Notes under the pieces: generated by a model
Told to the model about the DNA's origin: nothing
Seen by the model: the letters and a program-made list of their open reading frames with translations, nothing else
The model's database searches: none
IMG/VR virus record: IMGVR_UViG_3300014913_000759
Coordinates: 28,465 to 92,464 of that record
Length of the DNA: 64,000 nucleotides
Reading direction: 5' to 3' (one strand)
Origin: a virus
Program-made: the position numbers and the translations under genes
Shown: positions 52,743 to 59,853 of the stretch, in pieces
Position numbering within the stretch: the first letter of the stretch is position 1
How the letters are laid out: each line of letters starts with the position of its first letter

Positions 52743-53936
52743 TTATTGCTCTGCCGTTGCCGTAATCTTTACCTCTCTAGCCTGTGTACCAGCCTTATAC
52801 GCCGTCTGTGCTACGCCGTTTGCGTCGGTAGATACTGGAGAGGTTGTTATGTAACCATTTGAGTCATCATCTGTAAAGTATACATTCTTACTAGATATAG
52901 GCTCATTAAACTGGTCTTTAACAATCGCTGTTATTGTGCTGTTGTTAACGCCGTTAGCCGGTAAAATTGCCGGCTCTGCTGCCAAACTAATGCTTGTAAT
53001 GAATGGTGTGGACGTAGATAACTGATAATTATAGGTACTATCCGAAAACGTATATGTCTGGCCATAATAAGTAGCCTTTCTTTGGAGCCTGTACATATTT
53101 GTGCCATCTATTGCTAAATCGTATAGAGGTATTACTGTAGCATTATCATCTTCCACATTATCCATTGCTAACGAACCAAAATTAGTTAGTGTGCTTGGAT
53201 TTAAAAAAAGCATATTAGTAGTTTTTACAAAACAAATCGACTCGCCCCAAGTTGGTTTGTAGGTCAGGCTGTACATATCGAAAAATGTTGCAGCTGCCAC
53301 CTGAGAATATTCGCCTCCCAATGTTCCAGTAACTGTTGCGCCAGTGTAAGCGTTTATCTGGTGAAGCTTGCCGCCGGAATTGTCGTCAAAAACCCAAAGA
53401 GATTTGTAAGAAACTATCGGGTCTCCTGATGCATAGTCGTATGTTATACCTGGGCTCACATCTATTGTACCTGCGCCCACTCCGGTGACAGTGCGTTCTT
53501 CTGATTGACCGTTTGTGTTCGGACCAAGGTAGACCGTTTCTCCATTAGATATATCAGACTCGTTTGTTACGCTCAGCGTCGTAGAGCCTGCCAACTCGGT
53601 GCCAGAGAAATCGGTATGGTAGTGTTCTACGGTAAAAGCATTAGAACTAACGTTGCTTATAGTAAAGCTGTCTCTTTGTTTACAAACGTAGTTATCTAAA
53701 TACCAGCGTCTTATTACCATGTCTGGAGAATCGGCTTCCATGCTCCAGAAATTTCTACCGTCGTGCTCCAAACTAACAATCGTGCTGGCTATGGTTGTAT
53801 CTAATGGATAAGAAAACGCCTGTGTTCCATCGTCAGTTTTAACTATCAAACTGTCAGTGTCCTCATCCATCATATAATAGTAGCCATCTACCACCGAAAG
53901 ATTTGGTTTTCGTAGCCTTATGTTTTCGTAAGCCAT
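52743..53936 (-). CDS. Ig-like tail protein, MAYENIR paralogue 2 with Big_1 domain (397 aa)
   Basis: A 397-residue protein beginning MAYENIRLRKPNLS, paralogous to the first half of the 900-residue neighbour. A propeller-like N-terminal region (about 1-305) is followed by a complete Big_1/invasin-type Ig unit at about 310-397: PAILPANGVNNSTITAIVKD, DANGVAQTAYKAGT, and end VKITATAEQ. The stop comes exactly at the end of this domain, where the larger paralogue continues for another 470 residues. This looks like a duplication with loss or gain of the distal domains. Its start overlaps the stop of the TPP-enzyme gene by one base. Confidence 0.72.
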   Translation of the reverse strand: MAYENIRLRKPNLSVVDGYYYMMDEDTDSLIVKTDDGTQAFSYPLDTTIASTIVSLEHDGRNFWSMEADSPDMVIRRWYLDNYVCKQRDSFTISNVSSNAFTVEHYHTDFSGTELAGSTTLSVTNESDISNGETVYLGPNTNGQSEERTVTGVGAGTIDVSPGITYDYASGDPIVSYKSLWVFDDNSGGKLHQINAYTGATVTGTLGGEYSQVAAATFFDMYSLTYKPTWGESICFVKTTNMLFLNPSTLTNFGSLAMDNVEDDNATVIPLYDLAIDGTNMYRLQRKATYYGQTYTFSDSTYNYQLSTSTPFITSISLAAEPAILPANGVNNSTITAIVKDQFNEPISSKNVYFTDDDSNGYITTSPVSTDANGVAQTAYKAGTQAREVKITATAEQ

Positions 53937-54577
53937 TAGTTGCCTCCATCTATACTTAAATCAAAGAAGTCTAAAGAGTAGGGGGGAACAAATAATGATG
54001 TTCCTGTGTCCTCGATAATAAAGTTAGATAACCTGTTTTTAAGGTCCTCCTTTGATATACCAACATCTTTAGTGCCCTTCTTTAGGCCCTTATCTACTTC
54101 AATCAAAATAGATGCGGGGCCCACCAAATTGTCTATTTTTTTAGACATGTTTTTTATAGATACTCTGCCTTTAAAGTGTGGTGTATAATTAAAAAATGTA
54201 AATCCCATGTTGAATAGTACGCCTGTCGCAGAATTTAATGATCTAAAAATCGTAGGAGGTCCGCCTGCAGATTGATAACAATCGTTATCTAGAATGACAC
54301 AAAATATATTTTTACATCTGCTGACTGCTATCTGCGCATATGCGCCCATTTCCATCAAAAAATTTCCATCGCCGGCAAAAATAAACACTCTTTTTCGTGT
54401 ATTCATAGCTACTCCGAGTGCAAACGCTGCCGCCACACCTCTAGACTCTGTAATATAAAAGTTTCCTTCTCTATCAAACTGATAAGCTTCTTTGCTTACA
54501 TCCTCTCCTGCAAAGATGGCAATATCATTGTCTTTTAGGCACGCAATAAAGTCTTTTATAACCTTATATCTCTTCAT
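53936..54577 (-). CDS. TPP-dependent decarboxylase, PP-domain subunit (ComE/Ppd-like)
   Basis: A 213-residue protein matching the C-terminal (pyrophosphate-binding) half of sulfopyruvate/phosphonopyruvate decarboxylase. The TPP motif starts with FAGDGNFLMEMG (G69-D70-G71) and closes with VILDNDCYQSAGG, where Asn98 is in the expected place 26 residues on. The preceding ESRGVAAAFALGVAM is the helix typical of this family. Residues after 165 are a lysine-rich linker and a hydrophobic end. It is translated with the partner subunit (ATGA overlap at 54577-54574). The reaction would be non-oxidative decarboxylation of a 3-substituted pyruvate to an aldehyde. No PEP mutase or aldehyde-using partner is in this window. 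Confidence 0.85.
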   Translation of the reverse strand: MKRYKVIKDFIACLKDNDIAIFAGEDVSKEAYQFDREGNFYITESRGVAAAFALGVAMNTRKRVFIFAGDGNFLMEMGAYAQIAVSRCKNIFCVILDNDCYQSAGGPPTIFRSLNSATGVLFNMGFTFFNYTPHFKGRVSIKNMSKKIDNLVGPASILIEVDKGLKKGTKDVGISKEDLKNRLSNFIIEDTGTSLFVPPYSLDFFDLSIDGGN

Positions 54578-55023
54578 ATTAACGTCCCCTCCTTTATTAT
54601 TGCCACAGCTGGCATCTGTTTTTTATCTATTTGATTTGTCAGATACCTGATATCCCTTTTTACGTTGCTTACGACTCTATACGGTACCTTTGCTGCTCCA
54701 GAAATTCTCTTAGAATTTATATTGTCGGTGCCATCATATGCAAGTATTAGAACTGGTATTTTATACTCGCCACTAAAACTGGAAAGGCCGTCCATCAAAT
54801 TATAAATTCTATCTAACTCAATTATAACGACAGATTTAGTACCGGCCACAGACGCTCCGCTCGTAAGTGCCAAAGCAACGTCCTCCTTTACCGCAGGTAT
54901 ATAATGAAGAAATTTTGAGCTCATTGTATCATACAACGGCTTAAACCCCTTACAGGGCACACCCGCAAAAAACCTATAGTCCAATTCCTCACATAAAAAA
55001 TGCCAAAATTCCTTTACCTTCAT
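54574..55023 (-). CDS. TPP-dependent decarboxylase, Pyr-domain subunit (ComD/Ppd-like)
   Basis: A 149-residue protein matching the N-terminal (pyrimidine-binding) half of sulfopyruvate/phosphonopyruvate decarboxylase. FFAGVPCKGFKPLYDTM (18-34) is the family opening. Glu47 in AVKEDVALALTSGA is the conserved TPP-activating glutamate. KIPVLILAYDG (88-98) is the next core strand. I use the ATG at 55023 because GAAGGGGG stands 4 bases before it. A longer reading from 55071 would add 16 residues overlapping the previous gene. With the downstream subunit it forms a split enzyme like ComDE. This is a rare cargo inside a phage tail operon. Confidence 0.84.
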   Translation of the reverse strand: MKVKEFWHFLCEELDYRFFAGVPCKGFKPLYDTMSSKFLHYIPAVKEDVALALTSGASVAGTKSVVIIELDRIYNLMDGLSSFSGEYKIPVLILAYDGTDNINSKRISGAAKVPYRVVSNVKRDIRYLTNQIDKKQMPAVAIIKEGTLI

Positions 55024-55027
55024 AAAG

Positions 55028-55035
55028 CCCCCTTC
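55028..55035 (-). promoter_or_regulatory. Ribosome binding site deciding the start of the Pyr subunit
   Basis: GAAGGGGG on the minus strand, 4 bases before the ATG at 55023 and touching the TAG stop of the previous gene (55037-55035). It supports start at 55023 rather than 55071. Confidence 0.65.
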
Positions 55036-55541
55036 TATACAGATTCTCGTATCACTAGAGAAGGTTTCCATTTTACTTTATAATCATATGGATTTCCAGT
55101 TATCTCTATTTCACTCGTAACATCCACTCCATTAACTTCTGCCTCTATAGTGCTTATATCTATTCCGGCTGAAGGCAGTGAGTCCTTTATTTCCACCCAT
55201 ATAGTGCTGTCTATATCTATTTCTGTAGCTTGGTTGGACGGATAAGTATCGTACACATACGGCTCAGATCTATCTGGGATCCTCGGTGTCCAATCAATTT
55301 CCTGACACATATCGGCAGTGGCTTTCTCTATTTCATCATCTAAGTTTTGTAGCGTCCTTAGGTGTATATACCTAGAACGCATTATACCACCGCTGACTGT
55401 GGTAGAAGGTTCCAACGTATTAATCTCTGCCGTCCAAAGATTATCACCGTCATATCCTTTCAGCATATACTGTTGTAGCGTTATGCTGAATTTTACAACT
55501 TTATATGGATTTAGTGAGTCACGAACGTGAAAATAAGCCAA
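55035..55541 (-). CDS. Small Ig-like tail protein (168 aa)
   Basis: A 168-residue protein, MAYFHVRDSLNPYKVVKFSI. Residues 1-90 are beta strands followed by a helix (LRTLQNLDDEIEKATADMCQ). Residues about 103-168 are an Ig-like unit (YDTYPSNQATEIDIDSTIWV, GIDISTIEAEVNGVDVTSEI) closely similar to the near-terminal Ig unit of the 900-residue protein. The unit stops before its last strands, as it does at the end of that protein. It lies directly before the TPP-enzyme pair. Probable virion part. The missing strands could be supplied by a partner or have been lost when the enzyme genes were inserted. Confidence 0.62.
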   Translation of the reverse strand: MAYFHVRDSLNPYKVVKFSITLQQYMLKGYDGDNLWTAEINTLEPSTTVSGGIMRSRYIHLRTLQNLDDEIEKATADMCQEIDWTPRIPDRSEPYVYDTYPSNQATEIDIDSTIWVEIKDSLPSAGIDISTIEAEVNGVDVTSEIEITGNPYDYKVKWKPSLVIRESV

Positions 55542-55554
55542 ACCTCATCCTCCA

Positions 55555-56553
55555 TTACGAACTATAATCGACCTGGTTCACGATCGATTTGATACCAAAT
55601 CTCATAAGATCGTCTGCGTTTGAATAATATAAACCAGGCTCATTCTTTGGGTCTTGTTCTCTCAGAAGCTGAACCTTGGTACCTGTACCACTAATGGCCG
55701 GAGAATATGAATAACTATGTGCGATTCCTGTATAATTGTGTGTGGCCATAGTGGGAACAACAATAGATGTATCTGTTGTACCAGATATTGCAGTAAAATA
55801 ATCTGTATTGGTACCGTCGGTTATCATCAAACAATCGCCTGCTGAAACCCAACCGGAAGAACCCAAAACACTCAGCGTTGGTGAGTCTGCAGTATAATCG
55901 GATGACAATACTGTCTCCTTCAAAGACACAGAAGATAGATCTTCGCTGTTTATTGTTAGATCAAATCCCAACATAGCAGAACAGTCGTTGGTTGTTCCTG
56001 CGGTTACCTGCACTGATGATCTATTTGTTCCTGTGTAATATTTACCTACGCTACCAGATATAATTTTAAATCTACTGCCCGACCACTCAACAGAAGCATT
56101 TTTATAAGACAACGTAAAACCCGTATCAGCGGCGTGAATACTATCAGCTATAGCACGTATCTTGTCTTCCATGTCCTGTGCTACTACCTCTGCTTCCAGA
56201 TATGTTCCATTGTCATGGTCGAGTGTAATATCGTACCAACCGCTTCCGTCAGTTCCACTAACAGTAGCATCGATCTTCACTCTCAGCTTGTTGTGTGTTG
56301 AATCGAGAGGAAATCTGCTATTAAGACCAGTAAAACCAGAACTTTTACACCAGCCTGTCTTAAAATCGGTGATGTAAATAGTCTGAATAGCAGTATTGTT
56401 GGTATTGTCACTGTAAGCTGTGGTCGAAAAACTCAATACGTATTTTTCATCACCCTCTTCGCCGGTGGGCACGATTGAGTCTTGATCCATCGTAACTACC
56501 TTTACAGTTCCTGGGTAGTTCTCTAAGTCTTGTGTGTCAATCCTTATTGCCAT
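55555..56553 (-). CDS. Structural protein with IN-motif-like domain (332 aa)
   Basis: The protein is about 332 residues from MAIRIDTQDLENYPGTVKVV. I use the ATG at 56553, preceded by AGGAGG at 6 bases. An upstream reading from 56628 would overlap the previous gene and has no such site. Residues about 90-200 form the same domain as in the 522- and 2373-residue proteins: NKLRVKIDATV, YDITLDHDNGTYLEAEVVAQ, FKIISGSVG, SSVQVTAGT and SAMLGFDLT. After that there is a Ser/Thr-rich strand set and a C-terminal SNADDLMRFGIKSIVNQVDY. Likely a tail or fibre component. Name by function not possible. Confidence 0.66.
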   Translation of the reverse strand: MAIRIDTQDLENYPGTVKVVTMDQDSIVPTGEEGDEKYVLSFSTTAYSDNTNNTAIQTIYITDFKTGWCKSSGFTGLNSRFPLDSTHNKLRVKIDATVSGTDGSGWYDITLDHDNGTYLEAEVVAQDMEDKIRAIADSIHAADTGFTLSYKNASVEWSGSRFKIISGSVGKYYTGTNRSSVQVTAGTTNDCSAMLGFDLTINSEDLSSVSLKETVLSSDYTADSPTLSVLGSSGWVSAGDCLMITDGTNTDYFTAISGTTDTSIVVPTMATHNYTGIAHSYSYSPAISGTGTKVQLLREQDPKNEPGLYYSNADDLMRFGIKSIVNQVDYSS

Positions 56554-56559
56554 AATAGA

Positions 56560-56565
56560 CCTCCT
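56560..56565 (-). promoter_or_regulatory. Ribosome binding site deciding the start at 56553
   Basis: A full AGGAGG on the minus strand stands 6 bases before the ATG at 56553. It overlaps the stop codon of the preceding gene. It supports the shorter protein (MAIRIDTQD). Confidence 0.7.
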
Positions 56566-56971
56566 AAATATGAAAGTACGGTTTCCCGTGCTGTGCCTGG
56601 TAGGGGCAGCCGGAATATGTACATTCAAACCCCCACCTAGGGCCTTTGTTTGTGGATTTCATATAGTAGTGACGCCCTTCTGCGTCCTCGTGTAAAACTT
56701 TTTGTGCGTCTGTAAAAGAAATTGTGCCTGTAATAGTTCTATAATTCGTCGCTGGGTCATAGTATGGATCTAAATAATAGCCTGTCATATTTTGAGTCCT
56801 GACGCCTGTGCACGTAGTATCATACGGGCACGGGGCCCAACAATGACCCCCATGAAGATGCTTTTTATGTTGTGGTAAATTATAGGTAGCTGTGGTGCCA
56901 TAAAGCTGTTCCCATCTTTCTGAATCAGTTCCACTTACCGTGGCACACCTTATCCTTTGTCCTCTAAGCAT
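56564..56971 (-). CDS. Cysteine/histidine-rich small virion-module protein (135 aa)
   Basis: A 135-residue protein with a cysteine/histidine centre, KKHLHGGHCWAPCPYDTTC (about 36-54), and a C-terminal group GFECTYSGCPYQAQHGK. Both could hold a metal or disulfides. In between are Tyr-rich strands (TGYYLDPYYDPATNYRTITG). The clusters resemble in style the ones in the 1767- and 2373-residue proteins. No known family is recognised. Position suggests a virion or tail-assembly protein. Confidence 0.6.
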   Translation of the reverse strand: MLRGQRIRCATVSGTDSERWEQLYGTTATYNLPQHKKHLHGGHCWAPCPYDTTCTGVRTQNMTGYYLDPYYDPATNYRTITGTISFTDAQKVLHEDAEGRHYYMKSTNKGPRWGFECTYSGCPYQAQHGKPYFHI

Positions 56972-56979
56972 GTGTCCTC

Positions 56980-57405
56980 CTAAAACTTATAAAGTTCCCC
57001 ACTCTCGTCGACCACAAAGGATTCATACACTAAATGCATGTGGTGTGTAGACGCCTCATGCTTCTTTGTGTCTATGACAATATAATCAGAATCCTTAAAC
57101 TGCGGAACCCTATTTAATTCTGTTTCGTGTGCCAAAACGGCATCCTTGAGAGTGATTGTACCGTCACTGTTATACACAACTTCTTCCCACTCTAAAACCG
57201 CAACATAAACATGTTTTACAAGTATTACATACTGCCTGTAAAAATCTAAATTTATACTATCTTTGCTGTTTATCTTTTCTGCAATCTTTAATGCCGGTCC
57301 TGAAAAATAAGCACCTTCCAAACGACATATACCTTCCCTTTCATAAACAGCATGCTTCCAATGAAGCTCTAATCTATACCTTTCCGATAACAAAAACTTA
57401 CTCAT
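56980..57405 (-). CDS. Hypothetical tail-module protein (141 aa)
   Basis: A 141-residue mixed alpha/beta protein: LSERYRLELHWKHAVYEREG, then GPALKIAEKINSKDSINLDF, YVAVLEWEEVVYNSDGTITL and a C-terminal acidic/aromatic part (VYESFVVDESGELYKF). No cysteine, membrane or enzymatic motif. Gap of 8 bases to the next gene and 13 to the previous one, with good ribosome sites. Function unknown; assigned to the tail module by position. Confidence 0.58.
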   Translation of the reverse strand: MSKFLLSERYRLELHWKHAVYEREGICRLEGAYFSGPALKIAEKINSKDSINLDFYRQYVILVKHVYVAVLEWEEVVYNSDGTITLKDAVLAHETELNRVPQFKDSDYIVIDTKKHEASTHHMHLVYESFVVDESGELYKF

Positions 57406-57418
57406 CTCTCCTCCTCTA

Positions 57419-58075
57419 CTATATCCATAGTGGTGTGTATGGAATAGTTACACTTCCTGTTCCTGTTTGACCATATGTATATGTACTTGCGCCGACCTGT
57501 ATCACCACGCCAGATTTAGTATAATCAGCCCTTCCAACGCCACCAGCAGATACACTTCCTTGGCTTCCTGTTTCCGTTACACCAGTAAAAGTTATGCCGG
57601 CATCGACCTCTACCTCCAAGTTAACGCTCCCTTCTGATATACCCCTAATAATATATGACGGGCCTGTAATATCCAAAGCAGGATCTTCGTGCCATCTTTG
57701 CAGACTCCAAGACTCTTGTGACGGATTCTGTGGATCATCTTTATTATATCCGTAACTAGTCACAACCCAATCACTATAATCTATTGCATCTACGGTGTCC
57801 TCACAGGTAGCTGGTGCAACTGAGGCTGCTACTTGGTTGGCCGTAGTACAAGAATCGTCTGGTTCGGTGCTGTATACTGGAGTGGCGCCAGACGAATATA
57901 AAGTAACGCTTAGTGTGTACGTGGGTCGTCTTATTGTTTTATCCTCATCGGGTGTCCAGGAACCTAAACAATATATCCTTTGTACATTTGGATTGTATGC
58001 CCAATTAACAGACGTGGCACACTGCCCTGAAAAAATTCCTCCGACCGTAGTTCCTGCACCAATTATAACAGCCAT
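57419..58075 (-). CDS. Beta-rich virion protein (218 aa)
   Basis: A 218-residue Ser/Thr/Gly-rich protein. Strands such as PTYTLSVTLYSSGATPVYS, a central DWVVTSYGYNK and SYIIRGISEGSVNLEVEVDA suggest a beta barrel or sandwich. Three cysteines lie in the first third (SGQCATSVNW, IYCLGSW, SCTTANQ). Its style and size resemble the 195-residue protein at 58854-59441, which also begins with a cysteine-containing part and ends in long strands. A tail-tube or tail-terminator-like role is possible but unproven. Confidence 0.6.
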   Translation of the reverse strand: MAVIIGAGTTVGGIFSGQCATSVNWAYNPNVQRIYCLGSWTPDEDKTIRRPTYTLSVTLYSSGATPVYSTEPDDSCTTANQVAASVAPATCEDTVDAIDYSDWVVTSYGYNKDDPQNPSQESWSLQRWHEDPALDITGPSYIIRGISEGSVNLEVEVDAGITFTGVTETGSQGSVSAGGVGRADYTKSGVVIQVGASTYTYGQTGTGSVTIPYTPLWI

Positions 58076-58124
58076 CTAATTTGCCTCCTTATCGTGGTCT
58101 TCTATTATTAAAGTGGTTACATTA
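58076..58124. other. Short non-coding gap in the tail module
   Basis: A 49-base interval between the 64-residue cysteine-rich gene and the 218-residue gene. It contains the ribosome site region of neither neighbour in an unusual form, and no hairpin with a T run was seen. Confidence 0.4.
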
Positions 58125-58319
58125 TTAGCTTTTAGGCTTTTTACAAGCCACATACATCTCATAATCACACCTTTCTTTTTTTTCACACTTTTGGCAATTT
58201 CTTTTTTTAAATATTTCCAATCTGGCCTTTAATTGCCTGTCGTTCAAATATTTATATTGTTCCATAATGTTGCCAGAGGTTCTTGCTGCTCTTCTTTTGC
58301 CACATCCTGAACATCCCAT
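58125..58319 (-). CDS. Small cysteine-rich protein (64 aa)
   Basis: A 64-residue basic protein starting MGCSGCGKRRAARTSGN, with a C-terminal group NCQKCEKKERCDYEMYVACK. Together that is six cysteines, in two clusters separated by a helix (YKYLNDRQLKARLEIFKKRN). It may bind zinc and nucleic acid. It is preceded by an AGGAG site and followed by a 49-base non-coding gap. Small genes of this kind in tail modules are usually unassigned. Confidence 0.58.
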   Translation of the reverse strand: MGCSGCGKRRAARTSGNIMEQYKYLNDRQLKARLEIFKKRNCQKCEKKERCDYEMYVACKKPKS

Positions 58320-58327
58320 ATCTCCTC

Positions 58328-58564
58328 CTATCGACTCGTATCACCAACAAAAGTTATGTGAGACTCGTACCATTCTGTGTTTGGTATTCTATTTACATAG
58401 GCACTGGCTATATAACCATAGAAAGTTCTATTGCCTATTCTCAACGTATCCGTTCCATAATGATGTATACCTCCAGTATCATGTACGACTGTATAGGTTA
58501 TCGTAGCCAAACCATACACATTATAGGACAAATTTACAGAGGTACAATCTATAAAAGATGCCAT
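58328..58564 (-). CDS. Small beta-rich hypothetical protein (78 aa)
   Basis: A 78-residue protein, MASFIDCTSVNLSYNVYGLA, almost entirely beta-type (TITYTVVHDTG, DTLRIGNRTFYGYIASAYV). No metal or catalytic site. Its start shares a base with the stop of the upstream gene (TAATG at 58564). Together with the next two genes upstream it looks like a run of small virion parts. Function not recognised. Confidence 0.58.
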   Translation of the reverse strand: MASFIDCTSVNLSYNVYGLATITYTVVHDTGGIHHYGTDTLRIGNRTFYGYIASAYVNRIPNTEWYESHITFVGDTSR

Positions 58565-58842
58565 TAGATGTCGTCCTCATCCACGTATTCTGGTTCATGT
58601 ACTATTTTACCTGAAAAACTATTGCCCCCTATATCTGCCAGGCGGCTAAAATTGGCAGACATATAGTTTCCGCCCTGGCCTCTAAACTCGTCGCTACCGG
58701 GCAAAGTATTGGTATAAACTATAAGATCTATCTCATTCTTTTCTGCCATGAAAGTATGTAATACAAATCTACTATTACCAACGGGCATCGGCGCGCCGGC
58801 TCTAAGCCTATATTGTTCACCTGTGTAAGAAACATCTGCCAT
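58564..58842 (-). CDS. Small hypothetical virion-module protein (92 aa)
   Basis: A 92-residue protein: YRLRAGAPMPVGNSRFVLHT, a middle with NEIDLIVYTNTLPGSDEF, and an acidic C-terminus (HEPEYVDEDDI). There is no cysteine. It overlaps the following gene at TAATG. The strand-rich sequence agrees with a virion protein, but no family could be assigned. Confidence 0.58.
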   Translation of the reverse strand: MADVSYTGEQYRLRAGAPMPVGNSRFVLHTFMAEKNEIDLIVYTNTLPGSDEFRGQGGNYMSANFSRLADIGGNSFSGKIVHEPEYVDEDDI

Positions 58843-58853
58843 GCTTTACCTCC

Positions 58854-59441
58854 TTACTGTAAAGATCCCGTAAAAACAAAAGAATAGGACGCCATAGGAA
58901 TCTGTCCTGGTGTAAATTCAACACTAAAGTTCTGTAAATACATTGTACCTATACCTAAATCTAGACCGGCGCCATCCCATATTACACCATCAGGGCCTGT
59001 AGAAAAACTTATTGGTCCACCTGTATATGTCATACCATATCCATCTGTTTGCGTCTCATCTGTATATATAGCCGCTGGTCCTGAAGATGAGGAAGCATTT
59101 ACAATCCTATAACTTCCAATTGTTCTATGCAACGATGCCAAGTCAACCACCTCACCAAATATAGACGACCTTCCCTCGCCTTGGGGTATAAAGTAAAGAT
59201 CGTTGTTATCACAATCCCATTTTCTCAGCCATGGAACTTGGACATTGGCTCTGCCAGGACATCCTATATGTATAGTATCTTGTGCGTGGCCCGTTACAGA
59301 AACTGTTCCAACAGTAGGGCCCACAATCATCTGGTTTTCTATCAAACTGGATTCTGTGCTGCTACTTACGTTTATAGATACAAAACACTCCGCAGCATTG
59401 ATTGGAAAATTTCCTACTAATTTACAGCATTCTGCCGGCAT
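58854..59441 (-). CDS. Beta-rich virion protein with N-terminal cysteines (195 aa)
   Basis: A 195-residue protein starting MPAECCKLVGNFPINAAECF. The middle has a compact loop-rich portion (HIGCPGRANVQVPWLRKWDC), and the end is made of long strands (GTMYLQNFSVEFTPGQIPMA then SYSFVFTGSLQ). The C-terminal pattern, with a barrel-like strand and a final hydrophobic strand, recalls tail-tube-type proteins. The order next to the 131-residue and hub genes supports a tail-tip or tube position. This is inference, not a family match. Confidence 0.6.
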   Translation of the reverse strand: MPAECCKLVGNFPINAAECFVSINVSSSTESSLIENQMIVGPTVGTVSVTGHAQDTIHIGCPGRANVQVPWLRKWDCDNNDLYFIPQGEGRSSIFGEVVDLASLHRTIGSYRIVNASSSSGPAAIYTDETQTDGYGMTYTGGPISFSTGPDGVIWDGAGLDLGIGTMYLQNFSVEFTPGQIPMASYSFVFTGSLQ

Positions 59442-59452
59442 CTACACACCTC

Positions 59453-59848
59453 CTAAGTTGAACTTTGATCTGCCTCATCATCACTAAAGTAGCTACCAAA
59501 TGCAGGACCACCTTGAACAATAGAGGAGTGATCATGAATAGGCACAGCCGATATGGTGCACACAGCTACCTCACCAGTGGCCGCGAAAAACCAAACTTTG
59601 TTCTCTTGTGCCATTTTATGTGTATATATAACCGCAACCTCATTGTCGCTGACTGGTTCGATTGTTCCTATCTTCTCATCCTCAACTATAAAACCCTTCT
59701 TAGGTACCTGTGGGTCTTTACTACCAACAGTCTCTTCATCCGTCGAAGGAAACCAACCCTCACCCATAATAGGACGTGCAGGTGCCGAGATCTTAGCCTT
59801 CATACCTACCAGAAGGTACAATACCGTTTCTCCAATAGTTTCAGACAT
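59453..59848 (-). CDS. Baseplate-type protein with HDHSS/GGPAFG motif (131 aa)
   Basis: A 131-residue protein: a first part LYLLVGMKAKISAPARPIMG, then SH3/OB-like strands (NEVAVIYTHKMAQENKVWFF). Near the end comes PIHDHSSIVQGGPAFGSYFS. The HDHSS-x3-GGPAFG motif is of the kind seen in small baseplate or spike-adjacent phage proteins, from memory and not by search. It is followed by an acidic tail. It directly follows the hub-like genes, which fits a tail-tip component. Confidence 0.58.
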   Translation of the reverse strand: MSETIGETVLYLLVGMKAKISAPARPIMGEGWFPSTDEETVGSKDPQVPKKGFIVEDEKIGTIEPVSDNEVAVIYTHKMAQENKVWFFAATGEVAVCTISAVPIHDHSSIVQGGPAFGSYFSDDEADQSST

Positions 59849-59853
59849 TTATA

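Noticed and set aside
54574-55071. Longer form of the TPP Pyr subunit starting at 55071
   Set aside because: It would overlap the preceding gene by 37 bases and lacks a good ribosome site, while GAAGGGGG stands right before 55023.
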